From positions 248,001 to 312,000 of the forward strand of contig JAEYMU010000057.1 in NCBI GenBank assembly GCA_023407175.1: a DNA stretch of 64,000 nucleotides, given 5' to 3'. The stretch's first letter is position 1. Each line of letters starts with the position of its first letter. This DNA comes from Bacillota bacterium (GTDB lineage Bacteria > Bacillota_A > Clostridia > Lachnospirales > Lachnospiraceae). Positions 51,921 to 60,531 of this stretch are shown in pieces. Below the pieces are notes generated by a model, which was given only the letters and a program-made list of their open reading frames with translations, did not search any database and had not been told where the DNA came from. The position numbers were made by a program, and so were the translations under genes.

Positions 51921-52724
51921 CTATTCCGTTATCTGCGCGGTCAAAAGATTAAGCACCGCGGCATTATAGCTGATATCCTGCGCGCTATAATTCTTATTAT
52001 CCTCATCTGAAGCTGCCTCATTCTCATCCTTTAAAAATAACTCCAGGAATTTCATATAATCATCATAGGTAAATAATTCCTGCAAATCCGCCTCTGAATC
52101 ACCGGTGCCGCCTCCATTCAGAAGATATGCATAATTTTCAGACACACGTGTCGGCAGCTTCAGCGCTGCAACACGAAGATAGCTCTCTGTGGAGTCCGAA
52201 GCCGCGTTAACGTCAGTGGCATCACCGCTGGTATCCGTTCCAGCCTGCTTCATATAGCCGAGAACCTTCTTTACATAATTCTGTGTTTCATCAAAAGGAG
52301 GGATTCCTCCGTATTTTGCAACATTACCGCTTCCCGCATTATATGCGGCCAAAGCCAGGCTTACCTTTCCATCATATTTTTTTAATAAACCGGACAGATA
52401 TTTTGCACCACCCATGATATTCTGCCTGGCATCAAAAGCATCGGTAACTCCAAGTCCCTTGGCTGTAGAGGGCATGAGCTGCATAATCCCCTGTGCACCG
52501 CATCTTGAAACCGCAGTGGTATTAAAATTAGACTCCGCCTTACCGACTGCCTTCAAAAGCTCTACAGGAACATTGTATTTTTCTGCCGCTTCGTCAAATA
52601 TAGCATCCAGACTTTGTGATTCTCCCAAATAGGAAGAAAAGTCAGAGGTACTCTCCGCACCTGCTATAGAAGTATTCCCACCGTAGGTATTATTTGCTTC
52701 TACCTTTGTTACTCCGTTGATCAT
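51921..52724 (-). CDS. Lytic transglycosylase (SLT domain)
   Basis: A 267-residue protein with an SLT domain at about 40-150: the catalytic Glu in AVGKAESNFNTTAV, the GAQGIMQLMPSTAKGLGV core and ALAAYNAGSGNV. It cleaves peptidoglycan without hydrolysis. No typical signal peptide is seen, so export may be by a flagellar-type or other route, or the protein is cytoplasmic until lysis. GGAGG precedes ATG 52724. Confidence 0.9.
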   Translation of the reverse strand: MINGVTKVEANNTYGGNTSIAGAESTSDFSSYLGESQSLDAIFDEAAEKYNVPVELLKAVGKAESNFNTTAVSRCGAQGIMQLMPSTAKGLGVTDAFDARQNIMGGAKYLSGLLKKYDGKVSLALAAYNAGSGNVAKYGGIPPFDETQNYVKKVLGYMKQAGTDTSGDATDVNAASDSTESYLRVAALKLPTRVSENYAYLLNGGGTGDSEADLQELFTYDDYMKFLELFLKDENEAASDEDNKNYSAQDISYNAAVLNLLTAQITE

Positions 52725-52845
52725 TTTAACCTCCAGGCTGCTGTCGGGCAGCTCTTAATCCTATCACGCTATTTTACCTTCCATATATAATCGGATGTCT
52801 TATGCTCAATGTATTTTCCCAAATTTGTATCGTTGTCCTAACATG

Positions 52846-52874
52846 ATATTACGATATTTTAACTTATTTTTCAA
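52846..52874 (-). promoter_or_regulatory. Promoter of the transglycosylase gene
   Basis: TTGAAA (52869-52874) and TAATAT (52846-52851) with a 17-base spacer on the minus strand. Confidence 0.6.
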
Positions 52875-52955
52875 CAGAAAGTCAGTATAATTTTATTAAA
52901 AGATACCAACATAGGACTATCTTCCCTGTGAAATTTGCTCCATGAAAATTATTAC

Positions 52956-52984
52956 TTGATTCCCACCTGGATTTACCATATACT
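52956..52984 (+). promoter_or_regulatory. Promoter of yqeY
   Basis: TTGATT (52956-52961) and TATACT (52979-52984) with a 17-base spacer. The remaining 329-base divergent gap shows nothing else. Confidence 0.65.
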
Positions 52985-53053
52985 ATTTTTTAGCAAAGAT
53001 AAACCCATGGTATATTTAAAAGGCTACAAAACGAAGTTTAGGAGGTACTATTT

Positions 53054-53491
53054 ATGCAGATGGAACAGCTACAAAAAGATATGATAGCAGCCATGAAAGC
53101 AAGAGATAAGGTACGCAAGGAGGCCATCTCTTCTCTTGTGTCGGCAGTAAAGAAAATAGCAATTGACGAGGGTTGCCGTGAGAATATTCCGGAAGAGGTG
53201 GTAGACCGTGCTATCCTAAAGGAAATGAAGCTTGTTAAGGAGCAGCTTGATACCTGTCCCGATGCGCGGACCGAATTAAAGGAAAGCTACCGGGCAACCT
53301 ACGACATCATAAAGGAATATGCCCCTTCCATGATGTCCGAGGAGGAAATTAAAGCCTTTATTCAAGAGCATTTTGCCGAGGCGGTTGCAACCAAGAATAA
53401 GGGAATGATTATGAAAAGTGTAATGGCTGAGTTAAAGGGAAAGGCTGACGGTAAGCTGATTAATCAGGTAGTCGGCGATTTATGCAAATAG
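53054..53491 (+). CDS. yqeY: GatB/YqeY-domain protein
   Basis: A 145-residue helical protein of the YqeY family, related to the C-terminal tRNA-binding domain of GatB. It starts MEQLQKDMIAAMKARDKVRKEAI and has the usual GMIMKSVMAELKGKADGKLI near the end. It is thought to be an RNA-binding or amidotransferase-like accessory protein; the role is unclear. AGGAGG precedes ATG 53054. Confidence 0.9.
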   Translation: MQMEQLQKDMIAAMKARDKVRKEAISSLVSAVKKIAIDEGCRENIPEEVVDRAILKEMKLVKEQLDTCPDARTELKESYRATYDIIKEYAPSMMSEEEIKAFIQEHFAEAVATKNKGMIMKSVMAELKGKADGKLINQVVGDLCK

Positions 53492-53548
53492 TATAAAGAA
53501 ATGAGGGTGCACTTCATTCAAAGTGAAGTGCACCCTCATTTCTTTATA
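53492..53548. terminator. Bidirectional terminator with a 25-pair perfect stem
   Basis: Bases 53492-53516 and 53524-53548 are perfect reverse complements around a seven-base TTCAAAG loop, starting one base after the yqeY stop. The outer ends (TATAAAGAAATG/CATTTCTTTATA) give T-rich tails on either strand. Confidence 0.85.
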
Positions 53549-53556
53549 TGAATACC

Positions 53557-54516
53557 CTATATGACATAATCCCAGAACTCCGCCTGCTCCAGTTCCTTCA
53601 GTTCAACCGTCTCACTGGTATTCACCTTAAACTGCAGCTCCGGATTCTTGGCACTGACTCTTGTTCTATCCGGTACCGTCTTGGTTACGAAGGCATTACT
53701 TCCGATCACTACCTCCTGGCCGATTACCGTACTGCCTCCCAGAATGGAGGCTCCGGAGTATATCGTTACCCCATCCTCGATGGTAGGGTGTCTCTTCATC
53801 CCTCTTAGGCTTTGACCGCCTCTGGTGGATACAGCTCCCAGGGTAACCCCTTGATATATTTTTACGTGATTACCTATCTTGGTGGTTTCTCCAATTACAA
53901 TCCCGGTCCCATGATCGATAAAGAAATATTTGCCGATGGTTGCCCCTGGATGGATATCAATTCCCGTCAGATTATGAGCATATTCCGTCATGATTCTCGG
54001 GATTAACGGAACCTTGAGCAGGTACAATTCATGGGCAATACGGTTGACCATGATTGCAAAAATCCCCGGATAGGAGAATATCACCTCATCCTTACTGTAG
54101 GCCGCCGGATCACCCTCATAGGCCGCATCGACATCGGTCTCCAGATAGTCTCTAATCATGGGCAGCTTCTTCATAAAGTCTATTGTAATATCCTCCGCAA
54201 GAGCTTCAATCTCCTCTCTTCTTTTTGCTTCATGAAAGGGGCTGGACTGCAGTGCAAAGCCAATCTGCTTGTTCAACTGGTAGGTTACATCCTCAATCAC
54301 AGCGCTAAGCTGGTATTCCATATGATAGCTCTTAAGCTTTTTGTTGGTAAAATGTCCCGGAAATATGATATACTGCAGATTTTTAATGATAGCAATAATC
54401 TCATCCCTATTCGGCTGATTAAAGGTTACTCCTTTATTGATCGCTTTCGGTTCTGAATAATCCTTCATAATCAAATCAACAATTTCCTGAACCTTATGTT
54501 CCATTGTATTACCCAT
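53557..54516 (-). CDS. cysE: Serine O-acetyltransferase
   Basis: A 319-residue acetyltransferase that makes O-acetylserine for cysteine synthesis. The N-terminal helical domain (to about 190) is followed by the left-handed beta helix with HPGATIGKYFFIDHGTGIVIGET and GVTIYSGASILGGSTVIG. It is the longer clostridial form. ATG 54516 has GGAG six bases upstream. No cysK is adjacent. Confidence 0.9.
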   Translation of the reverse strand: MGNTMEHKVQEIVDLIMKDYSEPKAINKGVTFNQPNRDEIIAIIKNLQYIIFPGHFTNKKLKSYHMEYQLSAVIEDVTYQLNKQIGFALQSSPFHEAKRREEIEALAEDITIDFMKKLPMIRDYLETDVDAAYEGDPAAYSKDEVIFSYPGIFAIMVNRIAHELYLLKVPLIPRIMTEYAHNLTGIDIHPGATIGKYFFIDHGTGIVIGETTKIGNHVKIYQGVTLGAVSTRGGQSLRGMKRHPTIEDGVTIYSGASILGGSTVIGQEVVIGSNAFVTKTVPDRTRVSAKNPELQFKVNTSETVELKELEQAEFWDYVI

Positions 54517-54669
54517 CTTATTCTCCATTCAGCCGTTACGCGGCAAAGCATAATGCGATTCTATAGAATCCATCATACTTTCCCCTTTATTCTGTGTCAA
54601 CAGATTTTTCTGTTATACATATATCTTTTATAGGTATGTTATGATAAGTAAAAACTTTCTATGAAACGG

Positions 54670-54698
54670 TTGACAAAAACCGGATTTTTTTATATACT
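54670..54698 (+). promoter_or_regulatory. Promoter of the YtrA-type operon
   Basis: TTGACA (54670-54675) and TATACT (54693-54698) with a 17-base spacer. Confidence 0.85.
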
Positions 54699-54724
54699 TA
54701 CTACATTAGTTAAGTAATGTAGTA
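54699..54724. promoter_or_regulatory. Palindromic operator of the YtrA-type repressor
   Basis: TACTACATTA and TAATGTAGTA are perfect ten-base inverted copies around GTTAAG, placed across the transcription start. The position suggests autorepression by the first gene. Confidence 0.8.
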
Positions 54725-54740
54725 TATTGGAGGTGATTTC

Positions 54741-55118
54741 TTGCGAATTGATGAAAATAGTCTTGCTCCCATCTATGTCCAGATAGCAGACGCTATTGAA
54801 GAGGATATTCTGAATGATAAGCTGCAGGAAGGAGGCTCCTGCTATTCCCAGCTTGTAATTGCAAAGGAGCTGAAGGTTAATCCTGCTACTGCCGCCAAGG
54901 GAATTAATCTCTTGGTCAGCAGAGGTATCCTGGAGAAGCAGCGCGGGATGGCCATGATTATCCGCCGGGGAGCAAGGGAATTAATCATCCAAAGAAAGAA
55001 GCAGACGGATTTTGAGTTTAAAATTGAGGAGCTGGTTCGAACGGCCAGACAGTTAAATCTGACCCAGGACTATGTAACACAGAAAATAGCACAATATTAC
55101 AGGGGGAATCCAATATGA
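54741..55118 (+). CDS. GntR-family repressor, YtrA type
   Basis: A 125-residue short GntR regulator: winged helix with PIYVQIADAIEEDILNDKL and SQLVIAKELKVNPATAAKGI, then a small effector-free tail (about 75-125) as in YtrA. The start is TTG 54741, eight bases after GGAGG. It heads an operon with an ABC ATPase and a membrane protein, and a palindrome covers its start site. In Bacillus, YtrA controls an ABC system and responds to cell-wall antibiotics; that response is inferred here. Confidence 0.9.
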   Translation: MRIDENSLAPIYVQIADAIEEDILNDKLQEGGSCYSQLVIAKELKVNPATAAKGINLLVSRGILEKQRGMAMIIRRGARELIIQRKKQTDFEFKIEELVRTARQLNLTQDYVTQKIAQYYRGNPI

Positions 55119-56023
55119 ATTATGTCATTGAAACACAGCATCTTGACTTTGCCTACAGTAAGAAGCCTGTACTGAACGCTGTCAGCATCCAAATCCATGA
55201 GAATCAGATGATTGGTCTGATTGGCCGGAACGGTTCAGGCAAAACAACCTTTCTGAAATTATGTGCCGGGCTGCTGGAGCCAAAGCAGGGAGAGCTTAAG
55301 GTATTCAGTCAAAATCCGGTAAATAATCTTAACGTATTGCAGGAGCTTATCTACTCTTATACCAACGTACCCCATAAGGCTTCTCTTTCTCTGGAATACA
55401 TTCTCAAAGATTTTGCCATGTTTTATGAGCATTTTGATCTGGAATTTGCTCACCGTCTGCTTGAATTCTTTTCCCTGGACCACCGTATGAAATATTCCGG
55501 TCTTTCTCAGGGGATGACCAGTGTATTCGGCTTTATCTGTGCTATTTCCACCAGGGCAAGGCTGACACTTTTGGATGAGCCCGTTGTTGGAATGGATGTC
55601 ACGGTACGCCGGAAGGTATATGAAATTCTTTTGCGGGACTATATGGAGCATCCCAGAACCATTATTATCTCCAGTCATATTTTATCAGAGCTTCAGGATC
55701 TGCTATCCGAGATGATAATGATCGATCATGGGGAAATTATGCTTTATAAATCAATGGAGGAGCTTCAAACAATGGCTTACCGTATCGAAGGCAGCAAGGC
55801 AGACGTAACCGCCTTTGCAAAGGAACATCCGGCATTATATGAAGAACATCGAATCACTTCATCCCTTGCCATTATTGAAGCACCCCTGGATGAAGCGGTT
55901 AAAAACTCCAGCCGTCAGTTAAATCTGGTTTTATCAAGAGTTGATGCAGAGGAGCTGTATATCTATAAGACAAATCATGGAAAGGGGATTGATTTCGATT
56001 GTTTATGGGAAAATCAGAATTAG
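55115..56023 (+). CDS. ABC transporter ATPase
   Basis: A 302-residue ATPase with Walker A GRNGSGKTT, a Q-loop region YSYTNVPHKAS, signature-like YSGLSQGM (in place of LSGGQ), Walker B RLTLLDEPV and SSHIL. The C-terminal 90 residues are beyond the core. It overlaps the repressor gene by 4 bases and the membrane gene by 25 bases. Confidence 0.9.
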   Translation: MNYVIETQHLDFAYSKKPVLNAVSIQIHENQMIGLIGRNGSGKTTFLKLCAGLLEPKQGELKVFSQNPVNNLNVLQELIYSYTNVPHKASLSLEYILKDFAMFYEHFDLEFAHRLLEFFSLDHRMKYSGLSQGMTSVFGFICAISTRARLTLLDEPVVGMDVTVRRKVYEILLRDYMEHPRTIIISSHILSELQDLLSEMIMIDHGEIMLYKSMEELQTMAYRIEGSKADVTAFAKEHPALYEEHRITSSLAIIEAPLDEAVKNSSRQLNLVLSRVDAEELYIYKTNHGKGIDFDCLWENQN

Positions 56024-57324
56024 CAAATATTAAAAATCTTCTTAAAATACGGCTTAAAAGCTGTAATGCAATCCTGACTGCAGGTATTCTTCTTGGGCTT
56101 GTATTCCTCGTAGAAGTCTTTCATATGATCAGTCTTGTCCATACCTATCAGAAAGATGCAGTCTATATAGACTCCGGGGCATTCTCCGGCTTTGCTTTTA
56201 TCATTCTCCTGTTCGCCATTATTTATTATGCCTTTCAATACAATGAGTATAATGAAAACCATCAGATATTTCCCCATACGGAGCATACCTGGTTTATTTC
56301 CTTTGAGCTGTATTGCTATCTGATCAATCTGATTGTCCAGGTTGTGGCTGTGGGCCTGTATCTGCTGCAGTATCTTCTCTGCCTGCTCCTTGGCGGCTTA
56401 AATACGAATGTTCATCTGGCTTATACCTTCAGTCTGTCCTTCCTTACTGTCGGCTTTTTGGTTAACCTCTGCTATGGCTTTCTGATTATTTCCTTTATCA
56501 TACTGGTGGTTACCCTTGTACGGAGGCTTCGTTACTGGGCTCTGGCAATCTATGTTGTTATGCTTTCCGCTTTATGGATGGGCAAGGATTATTCTATGAT
56601 CGGCAGATTAATTCAGTTCTATACCGAAGAGACCTCTCTTTCCCTGTTCTTTGTCAAGATAATCATAACCTGGCTGCTGATTGAATTATTAAATCAGCTC
56701 CTTCATCGCCTGATTCATATCAGAAGGGTAACGAAATTCCATTACCCCCAATTAGCTATCGTTTCCCTGATCCTGATTACCCTATTCTTCGGAGCGCTGA
56801 CAAATTATCAGGGAATAGTCACTGTAAGAAATGGGGGCTCCTTCCAGACGCCAGCGGAAACAGGCTTGCCTTCCATGAAGGAGCCCGCGGCTGTTCTTGC
56901 TACAGATCAGCTTCCCTCCGGCTCCAGCCTGGATTTCTATTATGAATTCGGACCGCTTTATTATTGTAACACGAGCATTGTTGAAGAGAATACGGAAAAT
57001 GATCAGATCGAATTATACTTTTCCCCTCCCTACACCTACCGGGATAATATTAATATAACCGCTTTTGTCAATCCACGGGTTACGGTGGAACAGAAAGGAA
57101 ATGAATTTCATTTCCGGGTGATCTATGATGAGAATATCAAGGTCATATCCATTTCCCCTTATACTGAGCCCATGCGCTTTGACTGCTTTAAAAATAAGAA
57201 CTATGCAAAGAGCATTTACGGAAGCTCCGCCGGCAGCATGACAGGAACGATTAAGATTGTATTACCTAAGGCAAAGGGCTATACCGTTACGGAAAATACA
57301 AGCAGCCTTCAAAGCGGCCAATAA
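55999..57324 (+). CDS. ABC transporter permease-like membrane protein
   Basis: A 441-residue protein with about six membrane segments in the first 270 residues, then an extracellular domain of about 170 residues (soluble, with VTVEQKGNEFHFRVIYD). It is the likely permease partner of the upstream ATPase. The start is TTG 55999 or ATG 56005, both in a 25-base overlap with the ATPase gene. The substrate is unknown. Confidence 0.8.
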   Translation: MFMGKSELANIKNLLKIRLKSCNAILTAGILLGLVFLVEVFHMISLVHTYQKDAVYIDSGAFSGFAFIILLFAIIYYAFQYNEYNENHQIFPHTEHTWFISFELYCYLINLIVQVVAVGLYLLQYLLCLLLGGLNTNVHLAYTFSLSFLTVGFLVNLCYGFLIISFIILVVTLVRRLRYWALAIYVVMLSALWMGKDYSMIGRLIQFYTEETSLSLFFVKIIITWLLIELLNQLLHRLIHIRRVTKFHYPQLAIVSLILITLFFGALTNYQGIVTVRNGGSFQTPAETGLPSMKEPAAVLATDQLPSGSSLDFYYEFGPLYYCNTSIVEENTENDQIELYFSPPYTYRDNINITAFVNPRVTVEQKGNEFHFRVIYDENIKVISISPYTEPMRFDCFKNKNYAKSIYGSSAGSMTGTIKIVLPKAKGYTVTENTSSLQSGQ

Positions 57325-57356
57325 ATTCCTTTATCAGAAGCAAACAAATAAAAGGA

Positions 57357-57402
57357 GCCTCCGACCTGCGGTTTATTTCCACAAGCCGGAGACTTTCTTT
57401 TT
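57357..57402 (+). terminator. Imperfect terminator of the YtrA-type operon
   Basis: GCCTCCGACCTGCGG and CCACAAGCCGGAGAC pair with several mismatches around TTTATTT, followed by TTTCTTTTT. Confidence 0.55.
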
Positions 57403-57449
57403 AGCGCATATTGCAAGAGATTGCTTATCTTTGGATAACCGCTGTCACA

Positions 57450-58268
57450 TCAGATACAGTGCTTCAGTGCATTGGCAACACCGCATTCATCATTGGACTT
57501 TGTAATAAACTTTGCAACAGCCTTCAGCTCCTCTACCGAATTCTCCATTGCAACCGGCATACCGACACATTGAAGCATATCGATGTCATTATAGTTATCT
57601 CCGAAGGCAATGACCTCCTTAAGATCAACTCCCTGCCTGTCTGCAAGAATTTTCAAAGCCCTTCCCTTCGAGGACCCCGCCGCCATGATATCCACCAGCC
57701 CCGGCGAGGAGCTGACCACCTCAAGCTCCTTAAACACCGAATATTTATCTATGTAATAATCCACCTGCTCCGAAGTTGTAAGAATGAACAAAACCTTCAG
57801 TATCTCCATCCCTTCAAATACGCTCATATCAGGTGTCCTTAGATACCTGATCTCAAAGCTTAGCTCCTTCGGCAGATTTCTATGGATACCCTCATATCTG
57901 GCTGCTCTGGGATTTTCACGGTTAGAAAACACCACATTAGGCGTATAAATAAAGAAATCTATCTTATGCTCCAGGACATAGGCAAACATCTCTCCTACGA
58001 TATTTTTATCCATTGCGTTGGAATAGACAATCTCCCCCGTCTTAATATTACGGATGAGACCTCCGTTACAGGAGATTACATGCCCCTGCAGGTTAAGCTG
58101 GTGAATATAACGCATTACCATAAGGTCCAGCCTTCCGGAGGCTATCATAACCTCCATACCTCCCTCCTGCAGCCTCTTTAAAGCAGTCTCATCTTCCTTT
58201 GCAATCATATCCTCCGAGTTCAGAAGGGTTCCATCCATATCGCAGACACACCATTTATAATCATACAT
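57450..58268 (-). CDS. Cof-type HAD phosphatase
   Basis: A 272-residue HAD phosphatase of the Cof/YbiV group with motif I VCDMDGTLLN, motif II IASGRLDL, the C2 cap from about 85 to 190, the Lys in SKGRALKIL and motif IV AFGDNYNDIDML. These act on phosphosugars or cofactor-derived phosphates. It has its own promoter (extended -10 TGCTATAAT, 58393-58398) and a leader hairpin. Confidence 0.9.
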   Translation of the reverse strand: MYDYKWCVCDMDGTLLNSEDMIAKEDETALKRLQEGGMEVMIASGRLDLMVMRYIHQLNLQGHVISCNGGLIRNIKTGEIVYSNAMDKNIVGEMFAYVLEHKIDFFIYTPNVVFSNRENPRAARYEGIHRNLPKELSFEIRYLRTPDMSVFEGMEILKVLFILTTSEQVDYYIDKYSVFKELEVVSSSPGLVDIMAAGSSKGRALKILADRQGVDLKEVIAFGDNYNDIDMLQCVGMPVAMENSVEELKAVAKFITKSNDECGVANALKHCI

Positions 58269-58335
58269 ATTCCGTCTCTACCTTTCATTTTAGCATACAT
58301 TCAATAAATCCTGTTTTCCCGCTATGCCATACTTA

Positions 58336-58371
58336 CAAAAATAAGGATGACTCAATATACTTGAATCATCC
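58336..58371 (-). terminator. Leader hairpin upstream of the Cof-type gene
   Basis: On the minus strand GGATGATTCAA and TTGAGTCATCC pair with one mismatch around GTATA, followed by TTATTTTTG. It lies between the extended -10 (58393-58398) and the gene start at 58268, so could be an attenuator. Confidence 0.5.
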
Positions 58372-58508
58372 CCCTAATATGTAATTTTTATTATTATAGC
58401 ACAGCCATACAGATAAGGAAAGTATAAATCATATAAAATACAGGACAAATGTTACAGTTTGGCCTTCAACATATCATAGATTTTGACAAATCTTTCTGTT
58501 GACAGCTT

Positions 58509-58528
58509 AAGACTATTGTGATAGTCTT
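58509..58528. promoter_or_regulatory. BlaI-type operator, site 1
   Basis: AAGACTATTGTGATAGTCTT is a palindrome (arms AAGACTAT and ATAGTCTT) that overlaps the likely -10 region (TAGTCT, 17 bases after TTGACA at 58499-58504) of the blaI promoter. Confidence 0.75.
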
Positions 58529-58542
58529 GATTCATACCGGTT

Positions 58543-58560
58543 AGACTATTGCAATAGTCT
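58543..58560. promoter_or_regulatory. BlaI-type operator, site 2
   Basis: AGACTATTGCAATAGTCT is a perfect palindrome, the second copy of the site, 33 bases (centre to centre) from the first. Paired operators are usual for BlaI/MecI dimers. Confidence 0.78.
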
Positions 58561-58625
58561 TAAATAATATAAGTTAATGAAGAATATTTGTGCGAGACAT
58601 TTCGCACAGCAAAATGGAGGTTTAC

Positions 58626-58985
58626 ATGGAAAATAAGCTATTTGATTCCGAATTGAAGGTTATGGAGGTATTGTGGGAGCAGGGAGAATGCTCTGCCCGA
58701 ACAATTGTTGAAGTACTGGCCGGACAAATTGGCTGGAACAAAAATACTACCTATACGGTAATTAAGAAATGTATTGAGAAAGGAGCAATTGAGCGGACTG
58801 AGCCCGGCTTTCTCTGCAAGCCGCTGATAACCCGGGATGAGGTTCAGCAAAGTGAAACGGAACAATTAATTGATAAGATGTTCGGAGGCTCCAGTGAACT
58901 TTTCTTCTCGGCCTTTCTGAAAAACAAAGGAATTTCCAAAGAAGAGGCGGAGCACCTGATTAAAATGATACGGGAGGCGAAATAA
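58626..58985 (+). CDS. BlaI/MecI-type repressor
   Basis: A 119-residue winged-helix repressor with LKVMEVLWEQGECSARTIVE and WNKNTTYTVIKKCIEKGAIER, as in BlaI/MecI, and a C-terminal dimerisation helix. It normally is cleaved when the linked BlaR1 senses a beta-lactam. ATG 58626 has GGAGG five bases upstream; an earlier in-frame GTG is not needed. The twin operators upstream support its role. No beta-lactamase is nearby. Confidence 0.9.
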   Translation: MENKLFDSELKVMEVLWEQGECSARTIVEVLAGQIGWNKNTTYTVIKKCIEKGAIERTEPGFLCKPLITRDEVQQSETEQLIDKMFGGSSELFFSAFLKNKGISKEEAEHLIKMIREAK

Positions 58986-58986
58986 T

Positions 58987-60519
58987 ATGCTGCACTTTCG
59001 AATGGATATGCCCCTTTATCTTATGGCCTTTTATGGCAGTATTATGATTTTGGCCGTTATTCTGCTGAGGCTTTTACTGAAAGATAAATTACCGAAATTT
59101 GTTTTTCCAACACTTTGGGCACTGGTTCTTATACGGCTGTTAATTCCCTTTTCCCTATCCAGTCCCTTAAGCGCTCCGGTGCCTGCATGGGAATTTGCCT
59201 CACAGAACACCGGCTCAATCGCTATTGAGGAAGGCACTGCAACAACCGCCGCAGCCTCTTCCGAAGCCAATGCTTACACAACATATACCTCGACGCCTGT
59301 TTCTCTTCCCTGGCATACTATACTTCTTATCGTTTACCTCGCCGGAATTGCGATTACTGTGATCATACTGTGTTACCGGAAATGGCAATATTCCTCAAAA
59401 CTACGGAACAGCCTTCTGGTGGAGCATAATGAAACCATTAACGGAATTCTTAGAAGTATGAATATGGGGTATATATTGGTCTATACAAATGATCATATTG
59501 CCTCTCCTCTGGTTTCCGGTATAATTAATCCAAGGATTTATCTGCCTGCCCGGATGGATTTTCAGAATTTACAGCTCCTTCGCCATATTCTTGCCCATGA
59601 AACCACACATATCCGGCGTAAGGATAATTTGATCAAGGCCGTTCTGCTCCTCACACTTTGTTTGCACTGGTACAATCCACTGGTATGGATTATGTCCAAA
59701 TTACTATCCGCTGATATCGAAGCAGCCTGCGATTCGGCTGTACTAAGGAACAGTAGTACGGAGGACCGTCAGGCCTATGCCTATAGTCTCCTTGCCATGG
59801 CCATTACAGGAAACCGCCGGCCCCTGCTTTATTGCGCCTTTGCAAAAACCGAAATTGAACGCCGGATTCAAAGCATCCTAAGCTGCAAAAGGGTCACCGC
59901 CCTGGTATTGACGCTGACCACAATTCTTATGTTAGGCAGTACCGTTGCCTTTGCAACCGCCGCACAGGCTCCCTTCTCCGTTTACTTAAGCAGCTACTGT
60001 GCAAGCTCTAATTGCAAATGGGCGATAGATGCAACTCTTACAAGGGATATCGCCTTGGGAGAGAACTCCACAGAGAGGGCCGATGCTGTAATTTTAGGAG
60101 TTTTGAAGCAGGCTGAAACAAATGATTCTGAACAGCTTAAGGATATCATAGCCTCCGCCCTTGCACAGGAATTCGGTGTAGAAAAGAACGCCTTTCATCT
60201 TACTGCCTATTTGAGTCTTGATGATAAAACTCTGGAAGCAGAATATACTGCTCATGGAATCACCAGGGATGAGAATGGCTTTTATCTCTATCAGGGCGAG
60301 TCGGTTCGAATCTACAAAGATAAAATGCTGGGCTACTATCAAAGCGGAAACGAAGGTTCTGTTGATATTTCAATACTGCGTGACCCTACGGGGAACATCA
60401 CCTCCGTAGAAGCCCTCCATGAAGGTGATGCGGATTTTGACCGCAGGACGGAGCAAATTCTGCAAGCCGGTGCCGACAATACGGTAATCTCCGGAACCGC
60501 TGCCAGCGAAGGCTACTAG
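58987..60519 (+). CDS. BlaR1/MecR1-type M56 sensor protease
   Basis: A 510-residue membrane protein with four segments near residues 5-25, 35-55, 105-130 and 315-335 and a zinc motif HETTHIRRKDN at about residue 205, as in M56 antirepressors that cut BlaI. The outer C-terminal part (about 335-510) lacks the penicillin-binding domain with SxxK and is a DUF-like region with repeats of acidic residues. It may sense something other than beta-lactams. GGGAGG precedes ATG 58987. Confidence 0.85.
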   Translation: MLHFRMDMPLYLMAFYGSIMILAVILLRLLLKDKLPKFVFPTLWALVLIRLLIPFSLSSPLSAPVPAWEFASQNTGSIAIEEGTATTAAASSEANAYTTYTSTPVSLPWHTILLIVYLAGIAITVIILCYRKWQYSSKLRNSLLVEHNETINGILRSMNMGYILVYTNDHIASPLVSGIINPRIYLPARMDFQNLQLLRHILAHETTHIRRKDNLIKAVLLLTLCLHWYNPLVWIMSKLLSADIEAACDSAVLRNSSTEDRQAYAYSLLAMAITGNRRPLLYCAFAKTEIERRIQSILSCKRVTALVLTLTTILMLGSTVAFATAAQAPFSVYLSSYCASSNCKWAIDATLTRDIALGENSTERADAVILGVLKQAETNDSEQLKDIIASALAQEFGVEKNAFHLTAYLSLDDKTLEAEYTAHGITRDENGFYLYQGESVRIYKDKMLGYYQSGNEGSVDISILRDPTGNITSVEALHEGDADFDRRTEQILQAGADNTVISGTAASEGY

Positions 60520-60531
60520 TACACTGTAATA

